Below are positions 40,889-49,084 of a stretch of 64,000 nt of DNA, in pieces (the first letter of the stretch is position 1; every line of letters begins with the position of its first letter). Position numbers and translations under genes: made by a program. The stretch is from Agrococcus sp. SGAir0287 (GTDB lineage Bacteria; Actinomycetota; Actinomycetes; Actinomycetales; Microbacteriaceae). Below the pieces are notes generated by a model. The model ran no database searches, was not told the DNA's origin, and saw nothing but the letters and a program-made list of their open reading frames with translations. The stretch covers positions 992,001 through 1,056,000 of the forward strand of contig NZ_CP027942.1 in the NCBI RefSeq assembly GCF_005484985.1, in the 5' to 3' direction.

Positions 40889-41445
40889 GGCCTCGACTCG
40901 GGCCCGGCGTCCCCGGCGTCCGACTCGGCTCGCCGCTGCTCCTCGATGTCGTCGAGCAGGCTCTTCAGCTCGGCGCGGATGAAGTCCTTCGTCGCCATGT
41001 CCTTGATCGCGAGGCGCAGCGCCACGACCTCGCGGGCGAGGTACTCGGTGTCGTTGAGGTTGCGCTCGGCGCGGACGCGGTCCTGCTCGATCTGCACGCG
41101 GTCGCGGTCATCCTGCCGGTTCTGCGCGAGCAGGATCATCGGGGCGGCGTAGGAGGCCTGCAGCGACAGCGCGAGCGTGAGCAGCGGGAAGCCCTGGTCC
41201 TGGGGGTCGAACTGCGAGTCGTGCGGCGCGATCGAGTTGTAGCCGAGCCAGAAGGTCACGAAGATCGTCATCCCGACGAGGAACCACGGCGTGCCCATGC
41301 CGCGCGCCATCGCCTCGCTGAAGCCGCCGAACCGGTCCTTCGACTCGCGTCGGCCGCGTCGGCGACCGAAGAGGCCCCGGCCGGCGCCCTTCGGGGTCGC
41401 GAGCCGATCCTGGCGCTCCTCGCGCTCGTCCCGACGGTCAGCCAC
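40885..41445 (-). CDS. DUF1003 membrane protein
   Basis: A 186-residue protein with two membrane helices, the DUF1003 pattern being GTPWFLVGMTIFVTFWLGYNS and DPQGFPLLTLALSLQASYAAPMILLAQNRQ, followed by a long charged helix that may form a coiled coil. The N-terminus is very basic (GRRRGRRESKD). It is the middle of three overlapping genes with MgtE-N/CBS and Mrp. Function unknown. Confidence 0.88.
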   Translation of the reverse strand: MADRRDEREERQDRLATPKGAGRGLFGRRRGRRESKDRFGGFSEAMARGMGTPWFLVGMTIFVTFWLGYNSIAPHDSQFDPQDQGFPLLTLALSLQASYAAPMILLAQNRQDDRDRVQIEQDRVRAERNLNDTEYLAREVVALRLAIKDMATKDFIRAELKSLLDDIEEQRRAESDAGDAGPESRP

Positions 41446-42670
41446 GGCGCACCTCCGCGTCGTCGCGGCGCCAGTCGTCGGGGAGGATGTGGTCGAGCAC
41501 GTCGTCGACCGTCACGACGCCGACGAGCCGCGACTGGTCGTCGACGACGGGCACGGACACGAGGTTGTAGGTCGCCATGCGGCGCGTGAGCTCGGCTGCC
41601 GTCTCGTCGACGCGCACGGGCTCGAGGGCGGGGTCGAGCAGCGTGCCGAGGCGCTCGTTCGGCGGGTATCGCAGCAGTCGCTGGAAGTGCACGACGCCGA
41701 GGAAGGCGCCCGTGGGCGGCTCGTACGGCGGCAGCGTCACGAAGACGGCCGCGGCGAGCGCCGGCGCGATCTCGTGCCGCCGGATCGTCGCGAGCGCCTC
41801 GGCGACCGTCGCATCCGAGGCGAGGATGACGGGCTCGGTCGTCATGAGGCCGCCCGCGGTGTCCTGGCCGTAGGCGAGCAGCATGCGTACGTCCTCGGCC
41901 TCCTCCGGCTCCATGAGCTCGAGGAGCGCCTCGCCGCGCTCGGCGGGCAGCTGCGCGATGAGGTCCGCGGCGTCGTCGGGCTGCATCTGGTCGAGGACGT
42001 CGGCGGCGCGGTCGTCGCCGAGCGCGTCGAGGATCGCGACCTGGTCGTCCTCGCCCATCTCCTCGAGCACGTCCGCGAGGCGGTCGTCGGAGAGGTCGCC
42101 GGCGACCTCGAGCATGCGCTGCGAGGGCAGGTCGAGCAGCGCCGTCGCGACGTCGGCGGCGGGCAGGTCCTGCAGCTGCGCGAGGATGTGGTCCGACTCC
42201 TGCTCGCCGGCGTCGTCGTGCACGACGTCCATCCACCGAGCGAGGGTCGTAGGCCCCTTGCCGAACGGCGACGTGCGGGGCTTGCGGAGGAAGACCTGGT
42301 CGACGACCCATTCGCCGGGCGCGGTCTCGACGATCGACAGGTCCTCGAGCCGCGCCTCGGTGCCGTCGCGGAGGGTCACCGAGCGGCCGAGCACCTCGGC
42401 GAGCACGAGCTGCTCGCCGCCGCGCTGCTCGAACCGGCGCAGGTTGATGAGGCCCGTCGTGATGAGCTGCCCGCCGCCGATCGCCATGACGCGGCCGACG
42501 GACAGGAACACGCGACGCTTGCCCGTCACCTCGACGACGAAGCCCACGATGCGAGGCGCCGCGGTCTCGCGCGGCACCATGACGACGTCGCGGACGCGCC
42601 CGACCTTGTCGCCCTGGGGGTCGAAGACGGGGCAGCCCGCGAGCCGTGCGACGAACGCCTTGCTGCTCAC
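41438..42670 (-). CDS. MgtE-N and CBS domain protein with N-terminal PRC-barrel
   Basis: A 410-residue soluble protein. Residues 1 to about 130 resemble a PRC-barrel (VFDPQGDKVGRVRDVVMV); about 150-255 is the MgtE intracellular N domain (VATALLDLPSQRMLEVAGDLSDDRLADVLEEM); about 270-400 is a CBS pair (MTTEPVILASDATVAEALATI and SVPVVDDQSRLVGVVTVDDVLDHI). The MgtE channel domain is absent, so this is not a transporter by itself; it may sense magnesium or nucleotides. GTG start with TAGCGT 6 nt upstream. Recurrent next to DUF1003 and Mrp in Actinobacteria. Confidence 0.9.
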   Translation of the reverse strand: MSSKAFVARLAGCPVFDPQGDKVGRVRDVVMVPRETAAPRIVGFVVEVTGKRRVFLSVGRVMAIGGGQLITTGLINLRRFEQRGGEQLVLAEVLGRSVTLRDGTEARLEDLSIVETAPGEWVVDQVFLRKPRTSPFGKGPTTLARWMDVVHDDAGEQESDHILAQLQDLPAADVATALLDLPSQRMLEVAGDLSDDRLADVLEEMGEDDQVAILDALGDDRAADVLDQMQPDDAADLIAQLPAERGEALLELMEPEEAEDVRMLLAYGQDTAGGLMTTEPVILASDATVAEALATIRRHEIAPALAAAVFVTLPPYEPPTGAFLGVVHFQRLLRYPPNERLGTLLDPALEPVRVDETAAELTRRMATYNLVSVPVVDDQSRLVGVVTVDDVLDHILPDDWRRDDAEVRRG

Positions 42671-42746
42671 GGTGCAACGCTACCTGTGGGCTTCGCGGGT
42701 CGCGAACGCCCCACGCCAGCGCCGCGCGACGTGGGACCATGGAGGC

Positions 42747-43286
42747 GTGACCATCCTCCAGCCCTCCGACCGCGGCGAGCAGCGACTGCCCGACGGCATC
42801 GTCGTCGCGTCGTTCCCCACCTACGCCGAGGCGCAGGCGGCGGTGAACAGGCTGTCGGAGTCGGACGCGGACATCCGCGGCCTCGCGATCGTCGGCAACG
42901 ACCTCAAGCTCGTCGAACGGGTCATGGGTCGGCTCACCTGGGGTCGCGTCGCGCTGAACGGCCTGCTGCGCGGGCTCATGTTCGGCGTGTTCTTCGGGCT
43001 CGCGATCTACCTGCTCATGCCCGAGTCGCTGCAGTCGGCGTTCATCCTGCCGCTGCTCGGCGCGGCCATGGGCATCCTGCTGGCGATCGTCACGCATGCC
43101 ATGACACGCAAGCGCCGCGAGTTCTCGAGCGTGCAGCAGGTGATGGCTGCCCGCTACGACGTCGTCGCGCCGCAGGGCATCGCGGGTCGAGCGATGCACG
43201 TCATCGGGCAGCGCTCGGCACCCGCGCCGGTCACGACGCCGGCCGAGGCGCCGGTCGCGCCGGCCCCCGAGACGCCGCAGGCGTAG
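42747..43286 (+). CDS. General stress protein 17M-like membrane protein
   Basis: A 179-residue protein. The first 70 residues match the GSP17M-type domain (VVASFPTYAEAQAAVNRLSESDADIRGLAIVGNDL), then two helices (LLRGLMFGVFFGLAIYLL and AFILPLLGAAMGILLAIVTHAM), then a tail rich in A and P. GTG start, with GACCAT ending 6 nt upstream as a weak -10. Its 3' end overlaps the 3' end of the convergent lysG-like gene by 56 bp. Confidence 0.8.
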   Translation: MTILQPSDRGEQRLPDGIVVASFPTYAEAQAAVNRLSESDADIRGLAIVGNDLKLVERVMGRLTWGRVALNGLLRGLMFGVFFGLAIYLLMPESLQSAFILPLLGAAMGILLAIVTHAMTRKRREFSSVQQVMAARYDVVAPQGIAGRAMHVIGQRSAPAPVTTPAEAPVAPAPETPQA

Positions 43287-44154
43287 CGACGATGTCGGCC
43301 GCCTCCGCGGCAGCCGCGACCACGGCGTCCGTGATGGCGTCGAGCAGCGTCGACGCCAGGTTCCAGCGCTGCCAGTGCAGCGGCACGTCGATCGGGTCGC
43401 CGTCGAGCGCGACGAACGCGCCGGTGGCGAGCTGCGAGGGCAGCAGCATGCCCCAGCCGAGGCCCAGCTCGATCGCGTGGCCGAACTCCGCGGACGCCGA
43501 CACGAGGTGGCGCGGCGGCGAGCCCTCGACGCCGCGCGCGCCGAGGTGGCGCGACTGCAGCACGTCGGAGTCGTCGAAGTCGACATAGGGCGCGCGGGCG
43601 AGCTCGGCGGCGGTGCCCCCTTCCGGCAGCCATCGCGCGGCGAAGTCGCGGCTCGCCGCCGCGACGTAGCGCATCGCGCCGATCGGCGAGGAGACGCACC
43701 CGGGGACCGGCTCGCGCTGCGCGGTGACGGCACCCATGACCGTGCCGGCCTCGAGCAGCGCCGCCGTGCGCTCCTGATCCTCGCGGTGCAGCTCGACGAC
43801 GACGTCGTGCCGCTGCGCCACGGCGGCGACCGCGGGCAGGAACCAGCTCGCGAGGGAGTCGGCGTTGACGCCCAGGCGCATCGTCGCGGTGCCCTGGTCG
43901 GCGCCGAGCGCCCGGAGCGCCTCGTGCTCGAGCAGCGCGAGCTGCCGACCCAGGCGCAGCAGCATCGTGCCGTCGGGCGTGGGGCGCACGGGTCGCGTCC
44001 GCGCGAGCAGCACGCGTCCGAGCTGCCGCTCGAGGGCCCGGATGCGCTGGCTCACGGCGGAGGGGGTGAGGGAGAGCGCCTGCGCCGCGCCGTCGAGGGT
44101 GCCGGCGTCGACCGCGGCGACGAGGGTGCGCAGCAGGTCGCGGGGGAGGTCCAT
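43231..44154 (-). CDS. lysG: LysR-family regulator, ArgP/LysG type
   Basis: A 307-residue LysR regulator. The helix-turn-helix is in LDGAAQALSLTPSAVSQRIRALERQLGRVLLAR at residues 20-50, followed by the effector domain. A lysE-type exporter is encoded divergently, the arrangement known for LysG/ArgP that turns on lysE when lysine or arginine builds up. The ATG has TAGCCT (44161-44166 on the minus strand) 6 nt upstream. The last 56 bp overlap the neighbouring stress-protein gene. Confidence 0.9.
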   Translation of the reverse strand: MDLPRDLLRTLVAAVDAGTLDGAAQALSLTPSAVSQRIRALERQLGRVLLARTRPVRPTPDGTMLLRLGRQLALLEHEALRALGADQGTATMRLGVNADSLASWFLPAVAAVAQRHDVVVELHREDQERTAALLEAGTVMGAVTAQREPVPGCVSSPIGAMRYVAAASRDFAARWLPEGGTAAELARAPYVDFDDSDVLQSRHLGARGVEGSPPRHLVSASAEFGHAIELGLGWGMLLPSQLATGAFVALDGDPIDVPLHWQRWNLASTLLDAITDAVVAAAAEAADIVATPAASRGPARPAPRPAS

Positions 44155-44167
44155 GCCGTGAGGCTAC

Positions 44168-44232
44168 CTGCAGCGCTGCTTCAGGTGCTGCAGATCCCTG
44201 CGCTGGTGCTGCAGGTCGTACGGTCGTAGCGT
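44168..44232. promoter_or_regulatory. lysG-lysE intergenic operator candidates and -10 boxes
   Basis: CTGCAG occurs at 44168, 44188 and 44209, spaced 20 and 21 bp, that is on one face of the helix. The last two belong to direct repeats of GGTGCTGCAG spaced 21 bp. TAGCGT (44227-44232) is the -10 of lysE, 6 nt before the GTG. The sites lie just upstream of it, where a LysR activator would bind. Confidence 0.5.
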
Positions 44233-44238
44233 CGACGC

Positions 44239-44883
44239 GTGCTCTCGCTCGCCGCCTTCCTCGCCGGACTCGCCATCTGCCTCGGCCTCATCGTCTCGAT
44301 CGGCGCGCAGAACTCCTACGTGCTGCGTCAGGGCATCCGCCGCGAGCACGTCGGCGCGATCGTGCTCGCGTGCATCGCGAGCGAGGTCGTGCTGCAGACC
44401 GCTGGCGTCGCAGGCGTGGCGGTGCTCGTCGAGCACGTGCCGTGGCTCGACGGCGTCGCGCGGTGGGCGGGCGCGATCTTCCTCGTCGGCTACGCGTTCG
44501 TGTGCGCGCGACGCGCATGGCGCGGAGGCGGCTCGCTCGTCGCGGCGCCCGACGAGACGGGAGCGGGCGAGGGCGGCGTCGCCGTGCGGCAGCGCACGTC
44601 GCGGCGCACGGCCGTGCTCACGATCCTCGCGCTCACGTGGCTCAACCCGCACGCGCTCATCGAGACCACGCTCGTCATGGGCTCGATCGCCGCGACGCAC
44701 GGCGAGGCGCGCTGGTCGTTCCTCGTCGGCGGGCTCGTCGCCGCCGCCGTCTGGTTCGTGGGCTTCGGCTACGGCGCTCGTCTGCTCGCGCCCGTCATGC
44801 GCACCGAGCGCGCGTGGCGCATCCTCGACGCCGGCATCGCCGTCGTCATGCTCGGCATCGCCGTCGGCCTCGTGACGCTCTGA
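44239..44883 (+). CDS. lysE: LysE/ArgO family basic amino acid exporter
   Basis: A 214-residue exporter with 5-6 helices. The N-terminal GLIVSIGAQNSYVLRQGIRREHVG is the LysE/ArgO signature, LNPHALIETTLVMG is the second conserved loop. It exports lysine and/or arginine. GTG start, TAGCGT 6 nt upstream, and a dedicated LysG-type regulator is divergent. The stop codon merges into an 8-bp tandem array. Confidence 0.92.
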   Translation: MLSLAAFLAGLAICLGLIVSIGAQNSYVLRQGIRREHVGAIVLACIASEVVLQTAGVAGVAVLVEHVPWLDGVARWAGAIFLVGYAFVCARRAWRGGGSLVAAPDETGAGEGGVAVRQRTSRRTAVLTILALTWLNPHALIETTLVMGSIAATHGEARWSFLVGGLVAAAVWFVGFGYGARLLAPVMRTERAWRILDAGIAVVMLGIAVGLVTL

Positions 44884-44959
44884 GCGCCGGAGCGCCGGAG
44901 CGCCGGAGCGCCGGAGCGCCGGAGCGCCGGAGCGCCGGAGCGCCGGAGCGCCGGAGCGC
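44882..44959. repeat. Tandem array of GAGCGCCG (9 full copies and a partial one)
   Basis: The 8-bp unit GAGCGCCG is repeated without change from the lysE stop codon to the pepP stop codon, filling the whole gap. It is not coding in either gene. It may be a slippage-prone terminator region. Confidence 0.9.
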
Positions 44960-46450
44960 TCAGGCGCGCAGCCGCGCCATCCACGCCTCGACGTCGTCGA
45001 CCGTGCGCGGGATGGCGCCGCAGAGGTTGCGCACGCCGTCGGCCGTGACGACGACGTCGTCCTCGATGCGCACGCCGATGCCGCGCAGCTCCTCGGGCAC
45101 CGTGAGGTCGTCGGGCTGGAAGTAGAGGCCGGGCTCGATCGTGAAGACCATCCCCTCCTCGACGATGCCGTCGTGGTAGAAGTCGCGCCGCGCCTGCGCG
45201 CAGTCGTGCACGTCGAGGCCGAGGTGATGGCTCGTGCCGTGCACCATCCACCGCCGGTGCAGCTGGTTCTCGGGCTCGAGGGACTCCTCCGCCGACATCG
45301 GCAGCAGCCCCCACTCGGCGGTGCGTCGCGCGATGACCTCCATCGCGGCCGCGTGGATCTCCTTGAACACGATGCCGGGCCGCACGACCGCGAACGCGGC
45401 GTCGGCCGCCTCGAGCACGGCCTCGTAGACCTTCCGCTGCACGGGGGAGAAGGTGCCGGAGATCGGCAGCGTGCGCGTGACGTCGGCGGTGTAGAGGGAG
45501 TCGACCTCGACGCCGGCGTCGAGCAGCATGAGGTCGCCGTCGCGCACGACGCCGTCGTTGCGCGTCCAGTGCAGGATGCACGCGTGCGCACCCGAGGCCG
45601 CGATCGTGTCGTAGCCGACGGCGTTGCCGTCCATGCGCGCGCGGCGGTGGAAGGTGCCCTCGACGACGCGCTCGCCGCGGGCGTGCGCGCGAGCGGCGTC
45701 GAGGTCGCGGATGACGTCCTCGAAGCCCGCCTGCGTCGCGTCGACGGCGCGCTGCACCTCGGCGATCTCCCACGCGCTCTTGACGAGGCGCAGCTCTGCG
45801 AGGTCGCGGCCGACGACGTCGGCGCCCTCGGCGCTCGCGTTGGCGCGCTCGCTCAGCCGAGCGACGATCGCCGGATCGCCCTCGGTCGTGACGAGCACGG
45901 GCACCGAGGCGTCGTCGAGCACCGCGTCCACCTCGGCGAGGTCCTTCGTCGCGACGTCGAGGTCGGCGGCGACGTGCGCGAGCGAGGGGCGCGGACCGAT
46001 CCAGAACTCGCCGATCTCGGCGTTCGCGAAGAACTCCGTCGTGTCGCGGCCGGCGGGCTGGCGGAAGTAGAGCGTCGCGTCGTGCCCGTCGTCGGTGGGC
46101 TCGAGGACGAGCACGGAGTCGGGCTCGGCGTCGGCCCCCCAGCCCGTGAGGATCGCGAAGTCGGGGGCCGCGCGGTACGGGTAGTCCGTGTCGTTCGAGC
46201 GCTGCTTGCGCGGTCCGGCGGGCACGACGATGCGGGCGCCGGGATGCTTCGCCGACAGCGCGGCGCGTCGCGCGGCCGCCTCGGCGGCAGCGGCGCGCGG
46301 CTCGGGCAGCACCTCCTCGCGGTCCGCCCAGCCCTGCTGCACGTGCTCGACGAAGCGGCTCGACAGCGGCGTCGTCGACCGACCGGCGTTGCGCTCGTTC
46401 GCCTGGGGCTCGGCGGTGGTCTCGGCTGCGCTCGTCGTCGTGTCGCTCAT
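44960..46450 (-). CDS. pepP: Xaa-Pro aminopeptidase (aminopeptidase P)
   Basis: A 496-residue M24B metallopeptidase that removes an N-terminal residue before proline. An N-terminal AMP_N domain (PHPGARIVVPAGPRKQR to about residue 200) precedes the pita-bread catalytic domain: LLDAGVEVDSLYTADVTRT gives the two metal aspartates, GTSHHLGLDVHD the histidine, FTIEPGLYF and GIGVRIEDDVVVT the two glutamates. I chose the ATG at 46450 (MSDTTTS); ATG 46459 is also in frame. Confidence 0.93.
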   Translation of the reverse strand: MSDTTTSAAETTAEPQANERNAGRSTTPLSSRFVEHVQQGWADREEVLPEPRAAAAEAAARRAALSAKHPGARIVVPAGPRKQRSNDTDYPYRAAPDFAILTGWGADAEPDSVLVLEPTDDGHDATLYFRQPAGRDTTEFFANAEIGEFWIGPRPSLAHVAADLDVATKDLAEVDAVLDDASVPVLVTTEGDPAIVARLSERANASAEGADVVGRDLAELRLVKSAWEIAEVQRAVDATQAGFEDVIRDLDAARAHARGERVVEGTFHRRARMDGNAVGYDTIAASGAHACILHWTRNDGVVRDGDLMLLDAGVEVDSLYTADVTRTLPISGTFSPVQRKVYEAVLEAADAAFAVVRPGIVFKEIHAAAMEVIARRTAEWGLLPMSAEESLEPENQLHRRWMVHGTSHHLGLDVHDCAQARRDFYHDGIVEEGMVFTIEPGLYFQPDDLTVPEELRGIGVRIEDDVVVTADGVRNLCGAIPRTVDDVEAWMARLRA

Positions 46451-46500
46451 GGCATCCATCCTCGCACCGTCGCCCAGGCTCGCGGTCCTACGATCGGACG

Positions 46501-47307
46501 ATGGGCGGTCGACTGCGCGCGGGCAGACGCGCCTGGCGCGCCGAGAATCGCGGTCGGCTGGGTGCGACGCGGTCGGAGCATCGGCGCGGCGAGGACGTCG
46601 TCGTCGCCTGGCACTGGCGCGGCGGCCATGCGCGCACGCTCGTCCTCGTGCACGGCATCGGCATGGGCCAGCAGTACTTCGGGCTGCTGCGCGAGGAGCT
46701 CTGCCGCCCGTACGACGTCGTCGCGATCGACCTGCCCGGCTTCGGGGAGTCGCCGGAGCCGACGAGGCAGGCGTCGATGCCGGAGTGCGCCGACCACGTC
46801 GCGGCGGTGCTGCGCGACCTGGGCATCGCCCCGGTCGTCGCCATCGGCCACTCGATGGGCACGCAGGTCGTCGCCGAGCTCGCCGCACGGCACCCGGACC
46901 TCGTCGAGCGACTCGTGCTCATCGGCCCGACGGTCGACGCGAGGCATCGCTCGAAGCGGTCGCAGACGGCGCGGCTGCTGCTCGATCTCGTCAACGATCC
47001 GCCGATCGTCGCCGCCGTCGGCCTGCGGATGTACGCGCAGGCCGGTCCGCGCTGGTTCCTCACGCAGTTCGACGCGATGCTCGCCCACCGCATCGAGGAC
47101 GTCGCACCGCGCATCGACTGCCCGACGCTCGTCGTGCGCGGCTCGAGCGACGTCGTCTGCCCCCGGGGCTGGACGCGGCACGTGGCCTCCCTCATCCCCG
47201 ACGCCACGTTCCGCGAGGCGCGAGGCAAGGGGCACGAGGCGATGATCACGGGCGCCGAGCCCGTCGCCCGCATGGTGACGAGGTTCCTCGAGGACACGGG
47301 CGCATGA
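46501..47307 (+). CDS. Alpha/beta hydrolase
   Basis: A 268-residue alpha/beta hydrolase. The oxyanion region is LVLVHGIGMGQQYF, the nucleophile elbow is GHSMGTQVV, and the catalytic histidine is likely in GKGHEAM. The acid is in RGSSDVVCP. The ATG at 46501 has TACGAT ending 6 nt upstream. It is first of three overlapping genes with 47304 and 48026. Substrate unknown. Confidence 0.88.
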   Translation: MGGRLRAGRRAWRAENRGRLGATRSEHRRGEDVVVAWHWRGGHARTLVLVHGIGMGQQYFGLLREELCRPYDVVAIDLPGFGESPEPTRQASMPECADHVAAVLRDLGIAPVVAIGHSMGTQVVAELAARHPDLVERLVLIGPTVDARHRSKRSQTARLLLDLVNDPPIVAAVGLRMYAQAGPRWFLTQFDAMLAHRIEDVAPRIDCPTLVVRGSSDVVCPRGWTRHVASLIPDATFREARGKGHEAMITGAEPVARMVTRFLEDTGA

Positions 47308-48029
47308 TCCCGGACCTCGTTCGGCGCGGCGCGACGTGGGCGCTGGACTACGTCGATGCGACGCGCGGCCAGCTGCGCGCCTTCGTGCGTCGCACGACGC
47401 CCTACGACGTGCCGCCGCCCGCCGGCGCCGCGACCGTCGTGCTCCTGCCGGGGGTGTGGGAGCGCTGGCGGTACCTCGAGCCGCTCGCGCGGCGGCTGGC
47501 GGCGCGGGGGCTCGGGGTCCGCGCCGTGCCCGCGCTCGGGTGGAACCTCGCGCCGTTCGTCGACGCCGTGCCGCTCGTGCGCGCGGCGATCGACGACCTC
47601 CACGGCGACGTCGTGCTCGTCGCGCACTCGAAGGGCGGGCTGACGGGCAAGCGCGTGCTCGTCGACTGGGCGCGCGACCGCATCGCCCAGGCGACGCCCG
47701 AGGGCGTGCGGCTCGTGGGCCTCGTCGCCGTCGCGACGCCGTTCGGCGGATCCGCGCGCGCTCGGCTGCTGCCATGGTGGCGCTCGCTCGCAGAGCTCCG
47801 CGACGACTCGCCCGCGCTGCGGGAGCTCGCGGCCGAGACGGAGGCGAATGCGCGCATCGTCGAGCTCGTGCCCGCGTGGGACCCGCACGTGCCCGCCACG
47901 CCGCCGCTCGTCGGCGGCGAGGTCGTGCGCCTGCGCGCCGCCGGGCACTTCTCGAGCCTCGAGAGCCGCGAGGTGCTCGAGGCGATCGTCGCGGCCATCG
48001 ACCGCCTGCGCGCCCGGGAGCCATCATGA
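47304..48029 (+). CDS. Alpha/beta hydrolase, lipase-like
   Basis: A 241-residue protein with the nucleophile motif VAHSKGGLTGK and the core VVLLPGVWERWRYLEPLARRLA; it resembles a triacylglycerol-lipase-like or Abhydrolase fold. The catalytic histidine is probably in AAGHFSSLES near the end. It begins inside the stop of the previous hydrolase (ATGA) and overlaps the next gene. Confidence 0.82.
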   Translation: MIPDLVRRGATWALDYVDATRGQLRAFVRRTTPYDVPPPAGAATVVLLPGVWERWRYLEPLARRLAARGLGVRAVPALGWNLAPFVDAVPLVRAAIDDLHGDVVLVAHSKGGLTGKRVLVDWARDRIAQATPEGVRLVGLVAVATPFGGSARARLLPWWRSLAELRDDSPALRELAAETEANARIVELVPAWDPHVPATPPLVGGEVVRLRAAGHFSSLESREVLEAIVAAIDRLRAREPS

Positions 48030-49066
48030 CGTCGCTCGCAGCCCGACTCCTCGCCGGCCCGCGCGGTCGCCGCCTCTGCCTCGACGTCGCGATGCACGAC
48101 GACCGCGTGCGGGAGGCGGTCTTCTGGGCTGCATGGGCGATCGAGCGCGACGACCCCGCGGTCGGCACGACGTGGATCGCGCTCGACGGGCCGGGGAGCG
48201 CTGCAGCCGACGCCGTGCCGCACCGCTCGGTGGACGACGTGGTTCAGGCGATCCTGGCGTCGCACGTCGACGTCGACGCAGCGGTCGTCGACGCTGCGCT
48301 CTCCAGCGCGGTGTCCTCAGCCCGGTACTGGCAGGAGCCGGACGCCGACGATCGCATCGCGAGCGACCGGGTCGTGAGCGACGTCCTCGCTCCGATCGCC
48401 GAGGCCGTCGCCGCGAGCGACCACTGGCTGCGCGACGGCCGGGCGCGCGGCTCCTGGCTCGTGCGATGGGACGAGACGCCGCCGCGTACGGCCGTCGACC
48501 TCACCGCGGCGCGGGCGGCCGAGCTCGCCGACGACGAGGCGATGCGCGCCCACCCGCTCGACGCAGGAGGCGTGCCGGTCGGCGGCGCGTGGTGGTCGAC
48601 GCCGCAGACGCCCGAGACCGTCGGTCGCCTGCCCATCGCGCTCGCTCTCGTCGAGGACGAGCTCGGCTGGCAGGGCGCGACCGCGATCGCGATGCGCGAG
48701 CCCGACCGGCTGCTCCGGATCGCGTCGATCGACGACTGGCTGGCGCTGTGCCGAGCCCATCCGCTCGAGGTCACCTTCGCCCGTCGCCACGACTGGACGC
48801 GGACGACGGGGGAGCGGCACGCGTCATGGATCGTGCCCGACTGGGTCGCGGTCGCGGCGCACCACGACGCCGTGCACCTCGACGTGCGCTGCTGGCTCGA
48901 GGGCGCGGGACGAGCGCTGCGCGTCGACGACGACGCAGCGACCGTCATCGCGGGATGGTCGCCGGACGCGACGTGCTGGCTGCGCGACCCGCAGCCCGTC
49001 GACGGCGTCCCGTCGCGACGCTTCGCGCGCGACGACGCCGCCGGCTGGGTCGAGCTCGACGCCTGA
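48026..49066 (+). CDS. Hypothetical protein, 346 residues
   Basis: I do not recognise a family. The protein has no signal peptide and no membrane helix. It is rich in tryptophan and acidic residues, with segments such as WLVRWDETPPRTAVDLT, GGAWWSTPQTP and WVAVAAHHDAVHLDVRCWLEGAGRAL. The ATG overlaps the stop of the lipase-like gene by 4 bp, so it belongs to that three-gene unit. It converges on the FAD oxidase gene 18 bp away. Confidence 0.75.
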   Translation: MTSLAARLLAGPRGRRLCLDVAMHDDRVREAVFWAAWAIERDDPAVGTTWIALDGPGSAAADAVPHRSVDDVVQAILASHVDVDAAVVDAALSSAVSSARYWQEPDADDRIASDRVVSDVLAPIAEAVAASDHWLRDGRARGSWLVRWDETPPRTAVDLTAARAAELADDEAMRAHPLDAGGVPVGGAWWSTPQTPETVGRLPIALALVEDELGWQGATAIAMREPDRLLRIASIDDWLALCRAHPLEVTFARRHDWTRTTGERHASWIVPDWVAVAAHHDAVHLDVRCWLEGAGRALRVDDDAATVIAGWSPDATCWLRDPQPVDGVPSRRFARDDAAGWVELDA

Positions 49067-49084
49067 CCCAGCGCGACGGCGGCG

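Noticed and set aside
44882..44960. Peptide repeat SAGAPERR encoded across the 8-bp array
   Set aside because: It arises because an 8-bp unit read three times gives 24 nt; it lies beyond the stop codons of both genes and no start or ribosome site supports it.
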